From CAYPHJ01 sp964410485 (GTDB taxonomy: Bacteria; Desulfobacterota; Binatia; UBA9968), in NCBI GenBank assembly GCA_964410485.1, contig CAYPHJ010000079.1, forward strand, positions 1 to 21,327: DNA of 21,327 bases. Reading direction: 5' to 3'. The position numbers and the translations under genes were made by a program. Within the stretch, counting starts at the first letter, position 1. Each line of letters starts with the position of its first letter. Of this stretch, positions 6,671-13,582 are shown piece after piece. The notes beneath the pieces are model-generated. The model was given only the letters and a program-made list of their open reading frames with translations, was not told where the DNA came from and did no database searches.

Positions 6671-7534
6671 TTATTCGTGAGAGGAGTGGGGTCGTTCGCC
6701 GATCATGATCATGCCCTCGTGCTGGAAAACGACCATCTCGCCCCTGTAGGTCTCTTTCAACACGGAAGGGGTGAACACGTCTTGTGGCCGCCCTTCCGCA
6801 ATGATGCGACGATTAAGGCATACCACCCAGGGAAGGTGTGCAGCGATCCAGTTGAGATCATGAGCCGTGATCACAATGGCTACGCCGTGGTGATTGATCT
6901 CGTGAAGAAAATGAACGACGTCGTCGCGCGACCTTATGTCGAGGCCAGCGGTCGGTTCATCGAGGAGGATCAGTTCCGGATCACCCACAAGGGCACGTCC
7001 GAGAAATACGGCCTGCTGTTGCCCTCCCGACAGCTCACGGATGTGGCGCTTTCCCAAATCGGTAAGGTTCAGCCGGGACATGACCTTTTCGAGTTTTTGC
7101 TTTTCGGTCGCGCCAATGCGTCGCAGCCAGTGGTTCTTGCGAAAAAAACCCATGAGGATGACTTCTTCGACAGTGATGGGAAAGTTCCAGTCGATTGTTT
7201 CAAGCTGGGGCACATACCCGATTCCCTCCACAATCGGGCCGCGCAGCTCGGCGCCGCGCAAAAATCGCTTTCCTTGCTGCGCTGGAATCATGCCCAGGAC
7301 GGTTCTCAAAAGTGTCGTTTTGCCGCCCCCGTTAGGCCCAACGATGGCGAGAAATTGTCCGGGCCAGATCTTCAGCGACACATCGATAATCGAGAGCTGG
7401 TCGCCATAGCCACTGCTAGTTTGCTGCAGTTCGACAAGTGGAGTGCCCGCAGGCGCGTGGATAGGGGGCTCCGGCGCGCCGTGCGGATGGAGCGTCCCGT
7501 AGGGGCGGGAGCCAGCCTCAGAATAATTGTCCAT
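6671..7534 (-). CDS. znuC: Znu/Mnt-type metal ABC transporter ATP-binding protein
   Basis: The 287-residue protein has an unusual N-terminal extension of ~30 residues rich in Pro and His (LHPHGAPEPPIHAPAG) before the usual domain start at VELQQTSSGYGD. It shows Walker A GPNGGGKTTL (~66-75), Q-loop GYVPQLETIDWNFP, signature LSGGQQQAVFLGRAL, Walker B LILLDEPTAGLD and H-loop ITAHDLN. The VPQ---IDWNFP segment is typical of the metal-importer (Zn/Mn/Fe) branch. The start lies eight bases after the stop of the binding-protein gene, so translational coupling is likely. It powers import of a divalent metal through the permease encoded downstream. The extension could bind metal, but that is speculation. 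Confidence 0.94.
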   Translation of the reverse strand: MDNYSEAGSRPYGTLHPHGAPEPPIHAPAGTPLVELQQTSSGYGDQLSIIDVSLKIWPGQFLAIVGPNGGGKTTLLRTVLGMIPAQQGKRFLRGAELRGPIVEGIGYVPQLETIDWNFPITVEEVILMGFFRKNHWLRRIGATEKQKLEKVMSRLNLTDLGKRHIRELSGGQQQAVFLGRALVGDPELILLDEPTAGLDIRSRDDVVHFLHEINHHGVAIVITAHDLNWIAAHLPWVVCLNRRIIAEGRPQDVFTPSVLKETYRGEMVVFQHEGMIMIGERPHSSHE

Positions 7535-7542
7535 AAACCAGG

Positions 7543-8568
7543 TCAGGTCGTGCGCCGATAATCTGCGTGATGGCCGGCAACCGGGGAGGGATCGATTTTT
7601 TGCAAAGGTTCGGCCGACCCGCCGAGGGCTTCAAACATAATGGTCAGGTTCTCAATCATCATTCCGAGGTACGAATGCATGGGCTCTCCAGGCTTGCCCG
7701 GTAGTTCATCGTCGCGCAACTGATCGATATAACGGGTCTTTGTCTCACGAGCGATTTGTTTCAGCACCGGACTGGGAAACACCTCTGAGCCAAAGACTGC
7801 AGGAACTTTTACTTTGCGTATTTGGTCGATGAGCCTGGCCACTTCGCGAGGACTCGGCTCCGAAAAGTCCGATGGTTGCACGGCGCCAATCACTTGAAAG
7901 CCGTAGCGGCGGGCAAAGTAAGGCCATGAGTCGTGGTAGGTAAGTAGACGGCGGTTCGTCGGTGGGATGGTTTCAACTGACTCTCTGATGGCCTGGTCGA
8001 GCATCTCCAGCCGTTTCAAAAAAGCCGCGGCGTTTTGTTCGTAGGTGCTCTTGTTATCGGGATCGAGCCGCACCAGCTCGTCGCGAATCAGCTCGGTGTA
8101 ACGCATGGTGTGTACCGGATCGAGCCACAAGTGGGGATTGGGGTGGCCATGCTCCTTGGGAAAGCTGAAATCATAAACGTATTCTTTTTCCGTTATGGTT
8201 TTATCACCGAGCGCTAACACAGCGCTCCCCTGTCTCATGTTGGCGCGCGCCAGTTTCAAAGTCGGGATTTCCAGATCTAGTCCGTTGACGATCAGCAGGT
8301 CGGCTTCTGCCAGGATTTTGATGTCCGAGGGTACGGGCTCGAAGGTATGAGAATCCATCCCGGCCGGAATGATTCCGATCAAGCGAACCCGATCACCCGC
8401 GACGTTTTCAACCATGCTCGTGATGGGCGCAACTGTGGTGACAACCATGAGTGTTTTTTGCGCTGGCACAGCAGCCGGGTCTTGTTTTTGTTCTTGCCGG
8501 CCACAGGCCGATAAAGCCAGTGCGAGCGCAAGAATCGCCGTGTATGTCAAAGTCCTACGGGGTGTCAT
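7543..8568 (-). CDS. znuA: Metal ABC transporter substrate-binding lipoprotein (cluster 9, Zn/Mn type)
   Basis: The ATG at 8568 has GGGAGG about seven bases upstream and starts a lipoprotein signal with lipobox LSAC (MTPRRTLTYTAILALALALS), so I reject the ATG at 8607. Family motifs are VVTTVAPITSMVENVAGD, GMDSHTFEPVPSDI (first His ligand), HPNPHLWLDP (second), LLTYHDSWPYFARRYG (third) and VFGSEVFPSPVLKQIA (acidic ligand region). A His in the third site is like zinc binders rather than the Glu common in Mn binders. The His-rich loop of classic ZnuA is nearly absent, though (only KEHGHPNPH). Metal identity is therefore open. NikR upstream raises nickel as an alternative. It captures metal at the membrane for the importer encoded by the next two genes. 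Confidence 0.92.
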   Translation of the reverse strand: MTPRRTLTYTAILALALALSACGRQEQKQDPAAVPAQKTLMVVTTVAPITSMVENVAGDRVRLIGIIPAGMDSHTFEPVPSDIKILAEADLLIVNGLDLEIPTLKLARANMRQGSAVLALGDKTITEKEYVYDFSFPKEHGHPNPHLWLDPVHTMRYTELIRDELVRLDPDNKSTYEQNAAAFLKRLEMLDQAIRESVETIPPTNRRLLTYHDSWPYFARRYGFQVIGAVQPSDFSEPSPREVARLIDQIRKVKVPAVFGSEVFPSPVLKQIARETKTRYIDQLRDDELPGKPGEPMHSYLGMMIENLTIMFEALGGSAEPLQKIDPSPVAGHHADYRRTT

Positions 8569-8677
8569 TTTGGTCCTCCCTGTCCAAGTGAGTGTGGTGG
8601 GGTTCAAGGACGCTACGGTTCGCTTTGCTGGTCAGAAAGGCTTGCGTCAACAATGCCTGCCGTTCCATTCCAAACGT

Positions 8678-9943
8678 TTAGCCGTGACTCCACGAATCGG
8701 CAGTTGCCTCGTGGCCTTGGGGAATAGTGTTTAACTGGCCGAGCATGACGCAAAAGCTGGCAAGAACAAAAGAGGCGGCCATTGCTCCGAACACGGCCGT
8801 CAGACCTAAAAACTCCGCTATGAATCCTACTGCGGGCGACCAGATCGCTCCCGCCATAAACGCCGCAGTGTAAAACCAGGCAAAGCCCATGTCTCGCGCT
8901 CGGTCATCGGTGACCTGTGCCACCATTGTCTGAAGGATAGGATGGGTTCCAAAAGCGCTCATCCCGAGAAGCAGTGCAGCAGCCGAAGTAATGTAGATGT
9001 TAATGCTTATCCATGGAAACGCCAGCGTCGTCGCTGCTGCCAGAGCGTACCAACTCAGGAGAATTCTTTGCGGAGAGACCCGATCAGCGAGTCGTCCGGC
9101 CACAAGCGGCCCAAATATGCTGCCCACCATCATCATCGTGAAAACGACGCCTACTCCGGCGGGCGCCATGCCGAGACTATGACTGAGGTAAAGAGGTAAG
9201 AAGGTCGAGACGATACCATGCCCGGACCCTCCGGCAGCGACCACGGCTGCCACCAGAATCCAGCGCAAACTCCCATTACTGATGGCGTGCTTGCTGTCTT
9301 GCCAGAACGAGCCATTGACCTGGCTAGTCGTCTCTTCTTTGGTTCTGGGGTCCCTTAGAAAAGCACACATCGCCAAGCCGACCAAAATCGCCGGAATTGC
9401 AAAGAGAATCGTCGTGATACGCCAACCCCAAAGTCCAATCAGGATGGCCGCAAAGAGTGGGATCAGCGCCGTTCCGATATTTCCGGCCGTAAAGTGTGTT
9501 GCCAGGGCGGTGCCCAAATGCTTGCGCCGAAAATGGTGCGAAAGAAGCGCACTGCCCACTGGATGCTGCGCAGCACCGCCGACGCGCGACATGACGGTCC
9601 AAAAAAAGAACTGCGGGAAACTCTGTGCAATGGCTACGAAGACAAAAGAAATACCGACCGAGGCGTTCCCAAATCCCAGCAAAAGATGACGTTTGATGAC
9701 TCTCCCTAGACCGCCTGCTACGAGTTGAAGAGAGCCGCCGATGGCGCTCGCGACACCTAGCATAATGCCGAGTTGTGCATACCCGAAGCCCAGTTCGAGC
9801 AATACCAAGGGGTAGACAAGGGGTTTCAAGGCTGACTGGGCATGATTGATGCCATGCGCCAAGCTGATAAGGGTCAGAGCGACGTTCGACTGCTTGTGCG
9901 ACTCTGAATGATGATGATGGTGTCCGTGATGATGCTCGATCAT
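8678..9943 (-). CDS. MFS transporter with His-rich N-terminus (fosmidomycin-resistance-like)
   Basis: I chose the ATG at 9943 because AGGA lies seven bases upstream and the product then starts MIEHHHGHHHHHSESHK. About twelve hydrophobic segments follow, with a central loop near residues 205-225. The first segment (LISLAHGINHAQSALKPLVYP) resembles the opening of the Fsr-type MFS branch. The GRLADRVSPQR loop between helices 8 and 9 is a standard MFS motif. His clusters on MFS transporters are known in nickel-resistance exporters such as NreB, though there at the C-terminus. Placement between nikR and the metal ABC operon suggests a divalent metal as substrate, in either direction. Annotation from family alone would be 'fosmidomycin resistance-like', which is weak functionally. 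Confidence 0.88.
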   Translation of the reverse strand: MIEHHHGHHHHHSESHKQSNVALTLISLAHGINHAQSALKPLVYPLVLLELGFGYAQLGIMLGVASAIGGSLQLVAGGLGRVIKRHLLLGFGNASVGISFVFVAIAQSFPQFFFWTVMSRVGGAAQHPVGSALLSHHFRRKHLGTALATHFTAGNIGTALIPLFAAILIGLWGWRITTILFAIPAILVGLAMCAFLRDPRTKEETTSQVNGSFWQDSKHAISNGSLRWILVAAVVAAGGSGHGIVSTFLPLYLSHSLGMAPAGVGVVFTMMMVGSIFGPLVAGRLADRVSPQRILLSWYALAAATTLAFPWISINIYITSAAALLLGMSAFGTHPILQTMVAQVTDDRARDMGFAWFYTAAFMAGAIWSPAVGFIAEFLGLTAVFGAMAASFVLASFCVMLGQLNTIPQGHEATADSWSHG

Positions 9944-10063
9944 GGATTTCCTGTGCTGCGGACTGCGACATGCCAGCACGTCTCCATAGTGACGCCGCAG
10001 GGATGATCATACCGCGCCGGCGGCATAGCACCACTTGTAAATCGTGTTACGCCAGGCCAAAAA

Positions 10064-10480
10064 TCAATTCTTGATCTCGGTCGTAGTCGTAATTAACCTG
10101 CCGTTTTGGACCCCTTTCGTCGCCATCAACTTGCCGGCAACTTCGTGGACTTTGTTGGCCGTTCCACGAACGACGATGACTTCTAAACAGTTATGCGCGT
10201 CCAGATGAATATGTAGGCTCGCGTTGACCGCGACACTGGCCTTGTGTTGCATCTCGGCTAAAAGGTCGCTCAAATGGTGTGTCCGATGGTCATACAAAAG
10301 GCTAATTACGCCGACAACTTCTTCATCTCCTTTGCCGACCTTTTTTTGGATTAGGTGATCTCGGATGAGATCACGAATGGCCTCAGAGCGGTTCTGATAA
10401 CCAAGGCCGGCGATGCTTTGATCGAAGGCCGCCAATAGATCTTCTTCCAGGGAAACGCCGAATCGGGACAGATGATGCAT
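10064..10480 (-). CDS. nikR: Nickel-responsive transcriptional regulator NikR
   Basis: The 138-residue protein has a ribbon-helix-helix DNA-binding domain (residues ~5-45, SRFGVSLEEDLLAAFD then NRSEAIRDLIRDHL) and a C-terminal ACT-like metal domain. The square-planar nickel ligands are all present as His79, His90, His92 and Cys98, with the same spacing (11, 2, 6) as His76, His87, His89 and Cys95 of E. coli NikR. A nickel-binding repressor is therefore well supported. No Shine-Dalgarno is visible before the ATG; a TATAAA lies only a few bases upstream. A perfect palindrome overlapping a TTGACA sits just upstream and may be its own operator. Likely targets are the transporter genes that follow on the same strand. 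Confidence 0.95.
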   Translation of the reverse strand: MHHLSRFGVSLEEDLLAAFDQSIAGLGYQNRSEAIRDLIRDHLIQKKVGKGDEEVVGVISLLYDHRTHHLSDLLAEMQHKASVAVNASLHIHLDAHNCLEVIVVRGTANKVHEVAGKLMATKGVQNGRLITTTTEIKN

Positions 10481-10497
10481 ACTTTATAGTTTTCGTA

Positions 10498-10518
10498 ACA
10501 CGAAACAAATTTTCGTGT
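10498..10518 (-). promoter_or_regulatory. Perfect palindrome upstream of nikR, possible operator
   Basis: ACACGAAA, five bases, then TTTCGTGT form a perfect 8+8 inverted repeat 18 bases before the nikR start. On the minus strand a TTGACA hexamer (10516-10521) overlaps its edge, so a bound dimer would block a promoter. The flank reads GTAACAC, related to half-sites reported for NikR in deltaproteobacteria, but in the opposite order. Operator role is inferred. Confidence 0.45.
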
Positions 10519-10640
10519 CAACTACCCCGGAAAAAGGGGGTGAGGAGGCTTCAGAAAATCTGTCACTGTCCGTTACGGCTCGATCCGTTGACGACTTTGC
10601 CACCCTGCCGGAGAATGGCGGGAAACAGAGCGAAAGGATC

Positions 10641-10853
10641 ATGATCGTGAACATCATTCTAGAAAGCACGCTTAGATGCCCGCACTGCGGCCACGCCGAA
10701 CGTTTGAAGATGCCGACAGATTATTGCCAGTTTTTCTATGAGTGCACTGCCTGCCAGGGGCTGTTCAGAGCCAGAGAAGGCCATTGCTGCGTGTTCTGCT
10801 CGTTTGGTGATGTGCCATGTCCATCCGTTCAGGAACGAAGCTCTAACCTTTGA
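10641..10853 (+). CDS. Small Cys-rich protein of the GDCCVFCSYG type
   Basis: The ATG at 10641 with AAAGGA upstream gives a 70-residue product. A longer frame back to a GTG at 10515 would cross the nikR palindrome and has unrelated composition. The protein has three cysteine clusters: CPHC (13-16), ECTAC (35-39) and GHCCVFC (48-53), plus PCPSVQ near the end. The last block is a variant of the GDCCVFCSYGTVPCPP signature of a widespread small uncharacterised family that I recall near metal-related genes. The cysteines suggest a zinc ribbon or other metal site, probably cytoplasmic since there is no signal peptide. It is divergent from nikR and 60 bp upstream of the molybdate regulator. No function can be assigned. 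Confidence 0.8.
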   Translation: MIVNIILESTLRCPHCGHAERLKMPTDYCQFFYECTACQGLFRAREGHCCVFCSFGDVPCPSVQERSSNL

Positions 10854-10865
10854 CGGCGGCCTTTC

Positions 10866-10899
10866 TTGACAGTTCTTTTGATGACATGATAGATGACAT
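10866..10899 (+). promoter_or_regulatory. Candidate promoter and direct-repeat operator for the mod regulator operon
   Basis: TTGACA at 10866-10871 is followed after 18 bases by TAGATG (10890-10895), with a TG extended element just before it. Two copies of GATGACAT (10880-10887 and 10892-10899) lie 12 bp apart across the -10 region and could be an operator. The ATG at 10913 follows closely, which supports that start. Confidence 0.4.
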
Positions 10900-10912
10900 T
10901 AGGTTAGGTATC

Positions 10913-12070
10913 ATGGAATCATCTTACAGCCCTTCACCGCCGCAACCGGAATTCGAGAACCATCTGCGCGAAAAACGCCAGGAGCTCGGACTGTCGCAGA
11001 AACAGCTCGCCGAAATGGCGGGCATCACTCGCCAGGCCGTTGCCGCGGTCGAAACGAATCAGTATTCGCCCGCAACTTCGGTAGCCTTGCAACTCGCCCG
11101 GGTACTGCATTGCCGCGTCGAAGACCTGTTCAGCCTCAAACAAAGCGGCGAAATCATCGAAGGAGAACTGCTCGGCCGTCTTCCGCAGAGCTACGGCAGA
11201 GTGCGCGCGCAGGTGACGCAAATCGGCCACCGCGTGCTGGTGCGCCCGCTTCTGGGACTCGGGGAATTGGCCAACCTGAGCGCCACGGCAGATGGTTTGA
11301 TCGTCGAGTCGAGCCCCGACAAGTCGCGCGTGAAGGTCAAACTGCTCAAGGACCGCGAGGAGGTGCGCCGCAAGATCATCGTCGGCGGCTGTGATCCGGC
11401 GATGTTTCTGGCCAGCGAGCACGTGCGCAAATACGACGAGGAAACCGTGGCGCCCTGCCTGATTGGCAGCAGCCTCGCCCTCGACGCGCTCAAGCGCGGC
11501 GAAGTTCACGCTGCGGGCATTCATCTTGCGGAAGAGGTTTCGGACGCCTGGAAGCTTCCCGATTTGAGGAAGTTCGTCGGCGACATGGATTTTATGGTCG
11601 TCACCTTCGCCCACTGGGAGGAAGGCTTTATTGTGCGCCAGGGCAATCCCAAGAAAATCCGCACCGTCGCCGATCTCGCCAGGCCGACCGTGAGACTCGT
11701 CAACCGCGAAAATGGCTCCGGCGCGCGTCGGCTCCTTGACAAGCAATTGCGGGCCGCCGGCATCAACCCCAAACGGGTCAAGGGCTATCGCGACGAAATC
11801 TTTTCCCACCTCGACGTGGCTTCTCGGGTCAAAGCGGGTCTCGCTGACACCGGTATCAGCGTGCGCTCGGTAGCAGCTATCTGCGGTCTGGACTTCGTGC
11901 CCTTGCAGCGGGAACGGTACGACCTAGTCATCCCTAAGGATTACTACGAAACGGTTGACGGCCTCCGAACGCTCCTCGACATCATCATCAGCAAACCGTT
12001 TCGCGAGGAGCTCGAAGCGCTTGGCGGCTACGACACCCGTGAAACCGGCAAGATCATCGTCAACACTTGA
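10913..12070 (+). CDS. XRE-type HTH regulator fused to molybdate-type periplasmic-binding-like domain
   Basis: I use the ATG at 10913; the in-frame TTG at 10850 overlaps the previous stop and lies upstream of a likely promoter. Residues ~14-70 are an XRE/Cro-type helix-turn-helix (LREKRQELGLSQKQLAEMAG then ITRQAVAAVETNQYSP). The rest is a periplasmic-binding-protein-like type II domain of the COG1910 kind, with VGGCDPAM, RLVNRENGSGARRLLD, GLADTGISVRSVAA, LDFVPLQRERYDLVIP and the terminal LEALGGYDTRETG. In the usual form this sensor domain is joined to a ModE-type winged helix; here the DNA-binding part is XRE-type. No signal peptide, so it is cytoplasmic. With modABC 27 bp downstream it most likely senses molybdate or tungstate (or molybdopterin) and regulates the operon. 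The ligand is inferred from context. Confidence 0.88.
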   Translation: MESSYSPSPPQPEFENHLREKRQELGLSQKQLAEMAGITRQAVAAVETNQYSPATSVALQLARVLHCRVEDLFSLKQSGEIIEGELLGRLPQSYGRVRAQVTQIGHRVLVRPLLGLGELANLSATADGLIVESSPDKSRVKVKLLKDREEVRRKIIVGGCDPAMFLASEHVRKYDEETVAPCLIGSSLALDALKRGEVHAAGIHLAEEVSDAWKLPDLRKFVGDMDFMVVTFAHWEEGFIVRQGNPKKIRTVADLARPTVRLVNRENGSGARRLLDKQLRAAGINPKRVKGYRDEIFSHLDVASRVKAGLADTGISVRSVAAICGLDFVPLQRERYDLVIPKDYYETVDGLRTLLDIIISKPFREELEALGGYDTRETGKIIVNT

Positions 12071-12097
12071 AACAAAAACCAACGTCTCGGGTAACAA

Positions 12098-12892
12098 ATG
12101 CGAAAACTTTTTATTATTGTGATGCTAACTTTCTCGATTTTGTGGACATTCGGTCATGACGCATCCGCTGAAATCCTGGTGGCGGCCGCCGCTGATTTGA
12201 ACTTTGCGATCAAGGAGATCGTGGCCGAGTTCGAAAAACAATTGCCGCACAGGGTAAAGCTCACGCTCGGCTCCTCCGGCAACTTTCACTCGCAGATCAA
12301 AAACGGGGCGCCGTTCGACGTCTACTTTTCCGCCGATATCGAGTATCCGTTAGAATTGGAAAAGGCCGGCTTGACCGAACCCGGTACGCTCTTTATCTAT
12401 GCCATCGGCCGAATCGTCGTCTGGGTGACGGCGAGATCCCCCATCGACGTCGAAAAGCTTCAAACCAAAGCCTTTTTTCATCCTTCGGTCAGGAAGGTTG
12501 CTATCGCCAACCCGTTGCATGCGCCCTATGGGAGGGCGGCCGTTTCGGCGCTCCAGCATTACGGCATCTACAACAAGCTCAAGGACAAGTTCGTGCTCGG
12601 CGAAAACATTTCCCAGACCGCCCAGTTCGTCGACACAGGGGCCGCCGACATCGGTATCATCGCACTTGCCATAGCCCTCGCGCCGAGCGTCAAAGCGAGG
12701 GGAAAGTTCTGGGAAATTCCATTAGAAGCCTTCCCACGCATGACCCAGGGCGCGGCGATCCTGAAAGCAGCTCGCGACAAAGGAAACCTGGCCGCCGCCC
12801 GCGAGTTCTACGACTGGATCAAGTCGCCATCCAGCCAGGCGATACTTAAACACTATGGTTTCTTTGTTCCCGAAGGACCGGCGCGCAACTAG
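12098..12892 (+). CDS. modA: Molybdate ABC transporter substrate-binding protein
   Basis: The 264-residue protein begins with a Sec signal peptide (MRKLFIIVMLTFSILWTFG, cleavage after DASA). The mature part opens with ILVAAAADLNFAIKEIV, the classic ModA start in which Ser or Ala-Asp residues contact the oxyanion. GSSGNFHSQIKNGAPFDVYF (second contact loop) and the NPLHAPYGRAA block of the hinge follow, then TGAADIGIIALAIA and a C-terminal helix ending LKHYGFFVP. It captures molybdate or tungstate in the periplasm and delivers it to ModB. The ATG has only a weak ribosome site. It is the first transporter gene of a tight operon, nine bases before modB. Confidence 0.94.
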   Translation: MRKLFIIVMLTFSILWTFGHDASAEILVAAAADLNFAIKEIVAEFEKQLPHRVKLTLGSSGNFHSQIKNGAPFDVYFSADIEYPLELEKAGLTEPGTLFIYAIGRIVVWVTARSPIDVEKLQTKAFFHPSVRKVAIANPLHAPYGRAAVSALQHYGIYNKLKDKFVLGENISQTAQFVDTGAADIGIIALAIALAPSVKARGKFWEIPLEAFPRMTQGAAILKAARDKGNLAAAREFYDWIKSPSSQAILKHYGFFVPEGPARN

Positions 12893-12900
12893 GAGAGCGT

Positions 12901-13575
12901 ATGAACTGGGACACCGCCGCGGTTACGCTCAAGCTCGCTTTGATGACGACGCTCATCTTGGTGCCTCTGAGTCTGCCCATCGCCTACTGGCTGGTTTTTT
13001 CGCGGCGCAGGTGGAAATTTCTGGTTGAGGCCGTGGTCGCATTGCCCTTGGTGCTGCCGCCGACGGTGTTGGGATTCTACGTGCTGGTGGCCATCGGTCC
13101 CTGGAGTCCGTTCGGCCGATTCTACGAAACCGTCGTCGGCAGCAGGCTGCCCTTCACGTTCGAAGGCCTTCTATTCGCGTCCATTCTCTACAGCCTGCCG
13201 TTCGCGGTCCAACCCCTGATGGCGTCTTTTCAGAGCATCGACCGCCGACTAATCGAAGCCTCTTGGACTCTGGGCGTATTCAAACTCGGAACCTTTTGCC
13301 GCGTGATCCTTCCTCTGTCCATTCCGGGGTTGATCACCGCCCTGGTTTTGAGCTTCGCCCATACCATGGGCGAGTTCGGCGTGGTCGTGATGGTGGGCGG
13401 AAATATACAAGGGATTACACGGACCATGTCGATCGAGATTTACGACCATGTCCAGGCTCTGGATTACGCTTCCGCAGCGCAAACCAGTCTGGTGCTGCTG
13501 GTTTTCTCCTTCGCCGTCTTGATGCTGCTTTATTCGATCCACCATCAAGTCTGGCGCGTCTGGTCGAAACCATAG
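12901..13575 (+). CDS. modB: Molybdate ABC transporter permease
   Basis: A good ribosome site (AGGAGAG five bases upstream) precedes this ATG. The 224-residue protein, normal length for ModB, has five to six hydrophobic segments. It carries the family hallmarks VALPLVLPPTVLGFYVL (residues ~44-60), LYSLPFAVQPLMASFQSID, the EAA coupling loop LIEASWTLGVFK and HTMGEFGVVVMVGGNIQG, ending with SIEIYDHVQALDYASA before the last helix. It forms the membrane channel for molybdate with the ATPase encoded next. A decayed relative of this gene lies downstream of modC. Confidence 0.95.
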   Translation: MNWDTAAVTLKLALMTTLILVPLSLPIAYWLVFSRRRWKFLVEAVVALPLVLPPTVLGFYVLVAIGPWSPFGRFYETVVGSRLPFTFEGLLFASILYSLPFAVQPLMASFQSIDRRLIEASWTLGVFKLGTFCRVILPLSIPGLITALVLSFAHTMGEFGVVVMVGGNIQGITRTMSIEIYDHVQALDYASAAQTSLVLLVFSFAVLMLLYSIHHQVWRVWSKP

Positions 13576-13582
13576 CAAATCC

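Noticed and set aside
6554..7561. Long plus-strand open frame of 335 codons
   Set aside because: It is antisense to the ABC ATPase gene, which has all catalytic motifs. The N-terminal part is translated from the 9-bp repeats and no protein family is recognisable.
8569..8677. Zur-type operator upstream of znuA
   Set aside because: No AT-rich palindrome of the Zur type is visible. A TTGACG occurs on the minus strand but lacks a good -10 element.
10934..11809. Minus-strand open frame of 291 codons
   Set aside because: Antisense shadow of the XRE-binding-domain regulator in GC-rich sequence; no recognisable domain.
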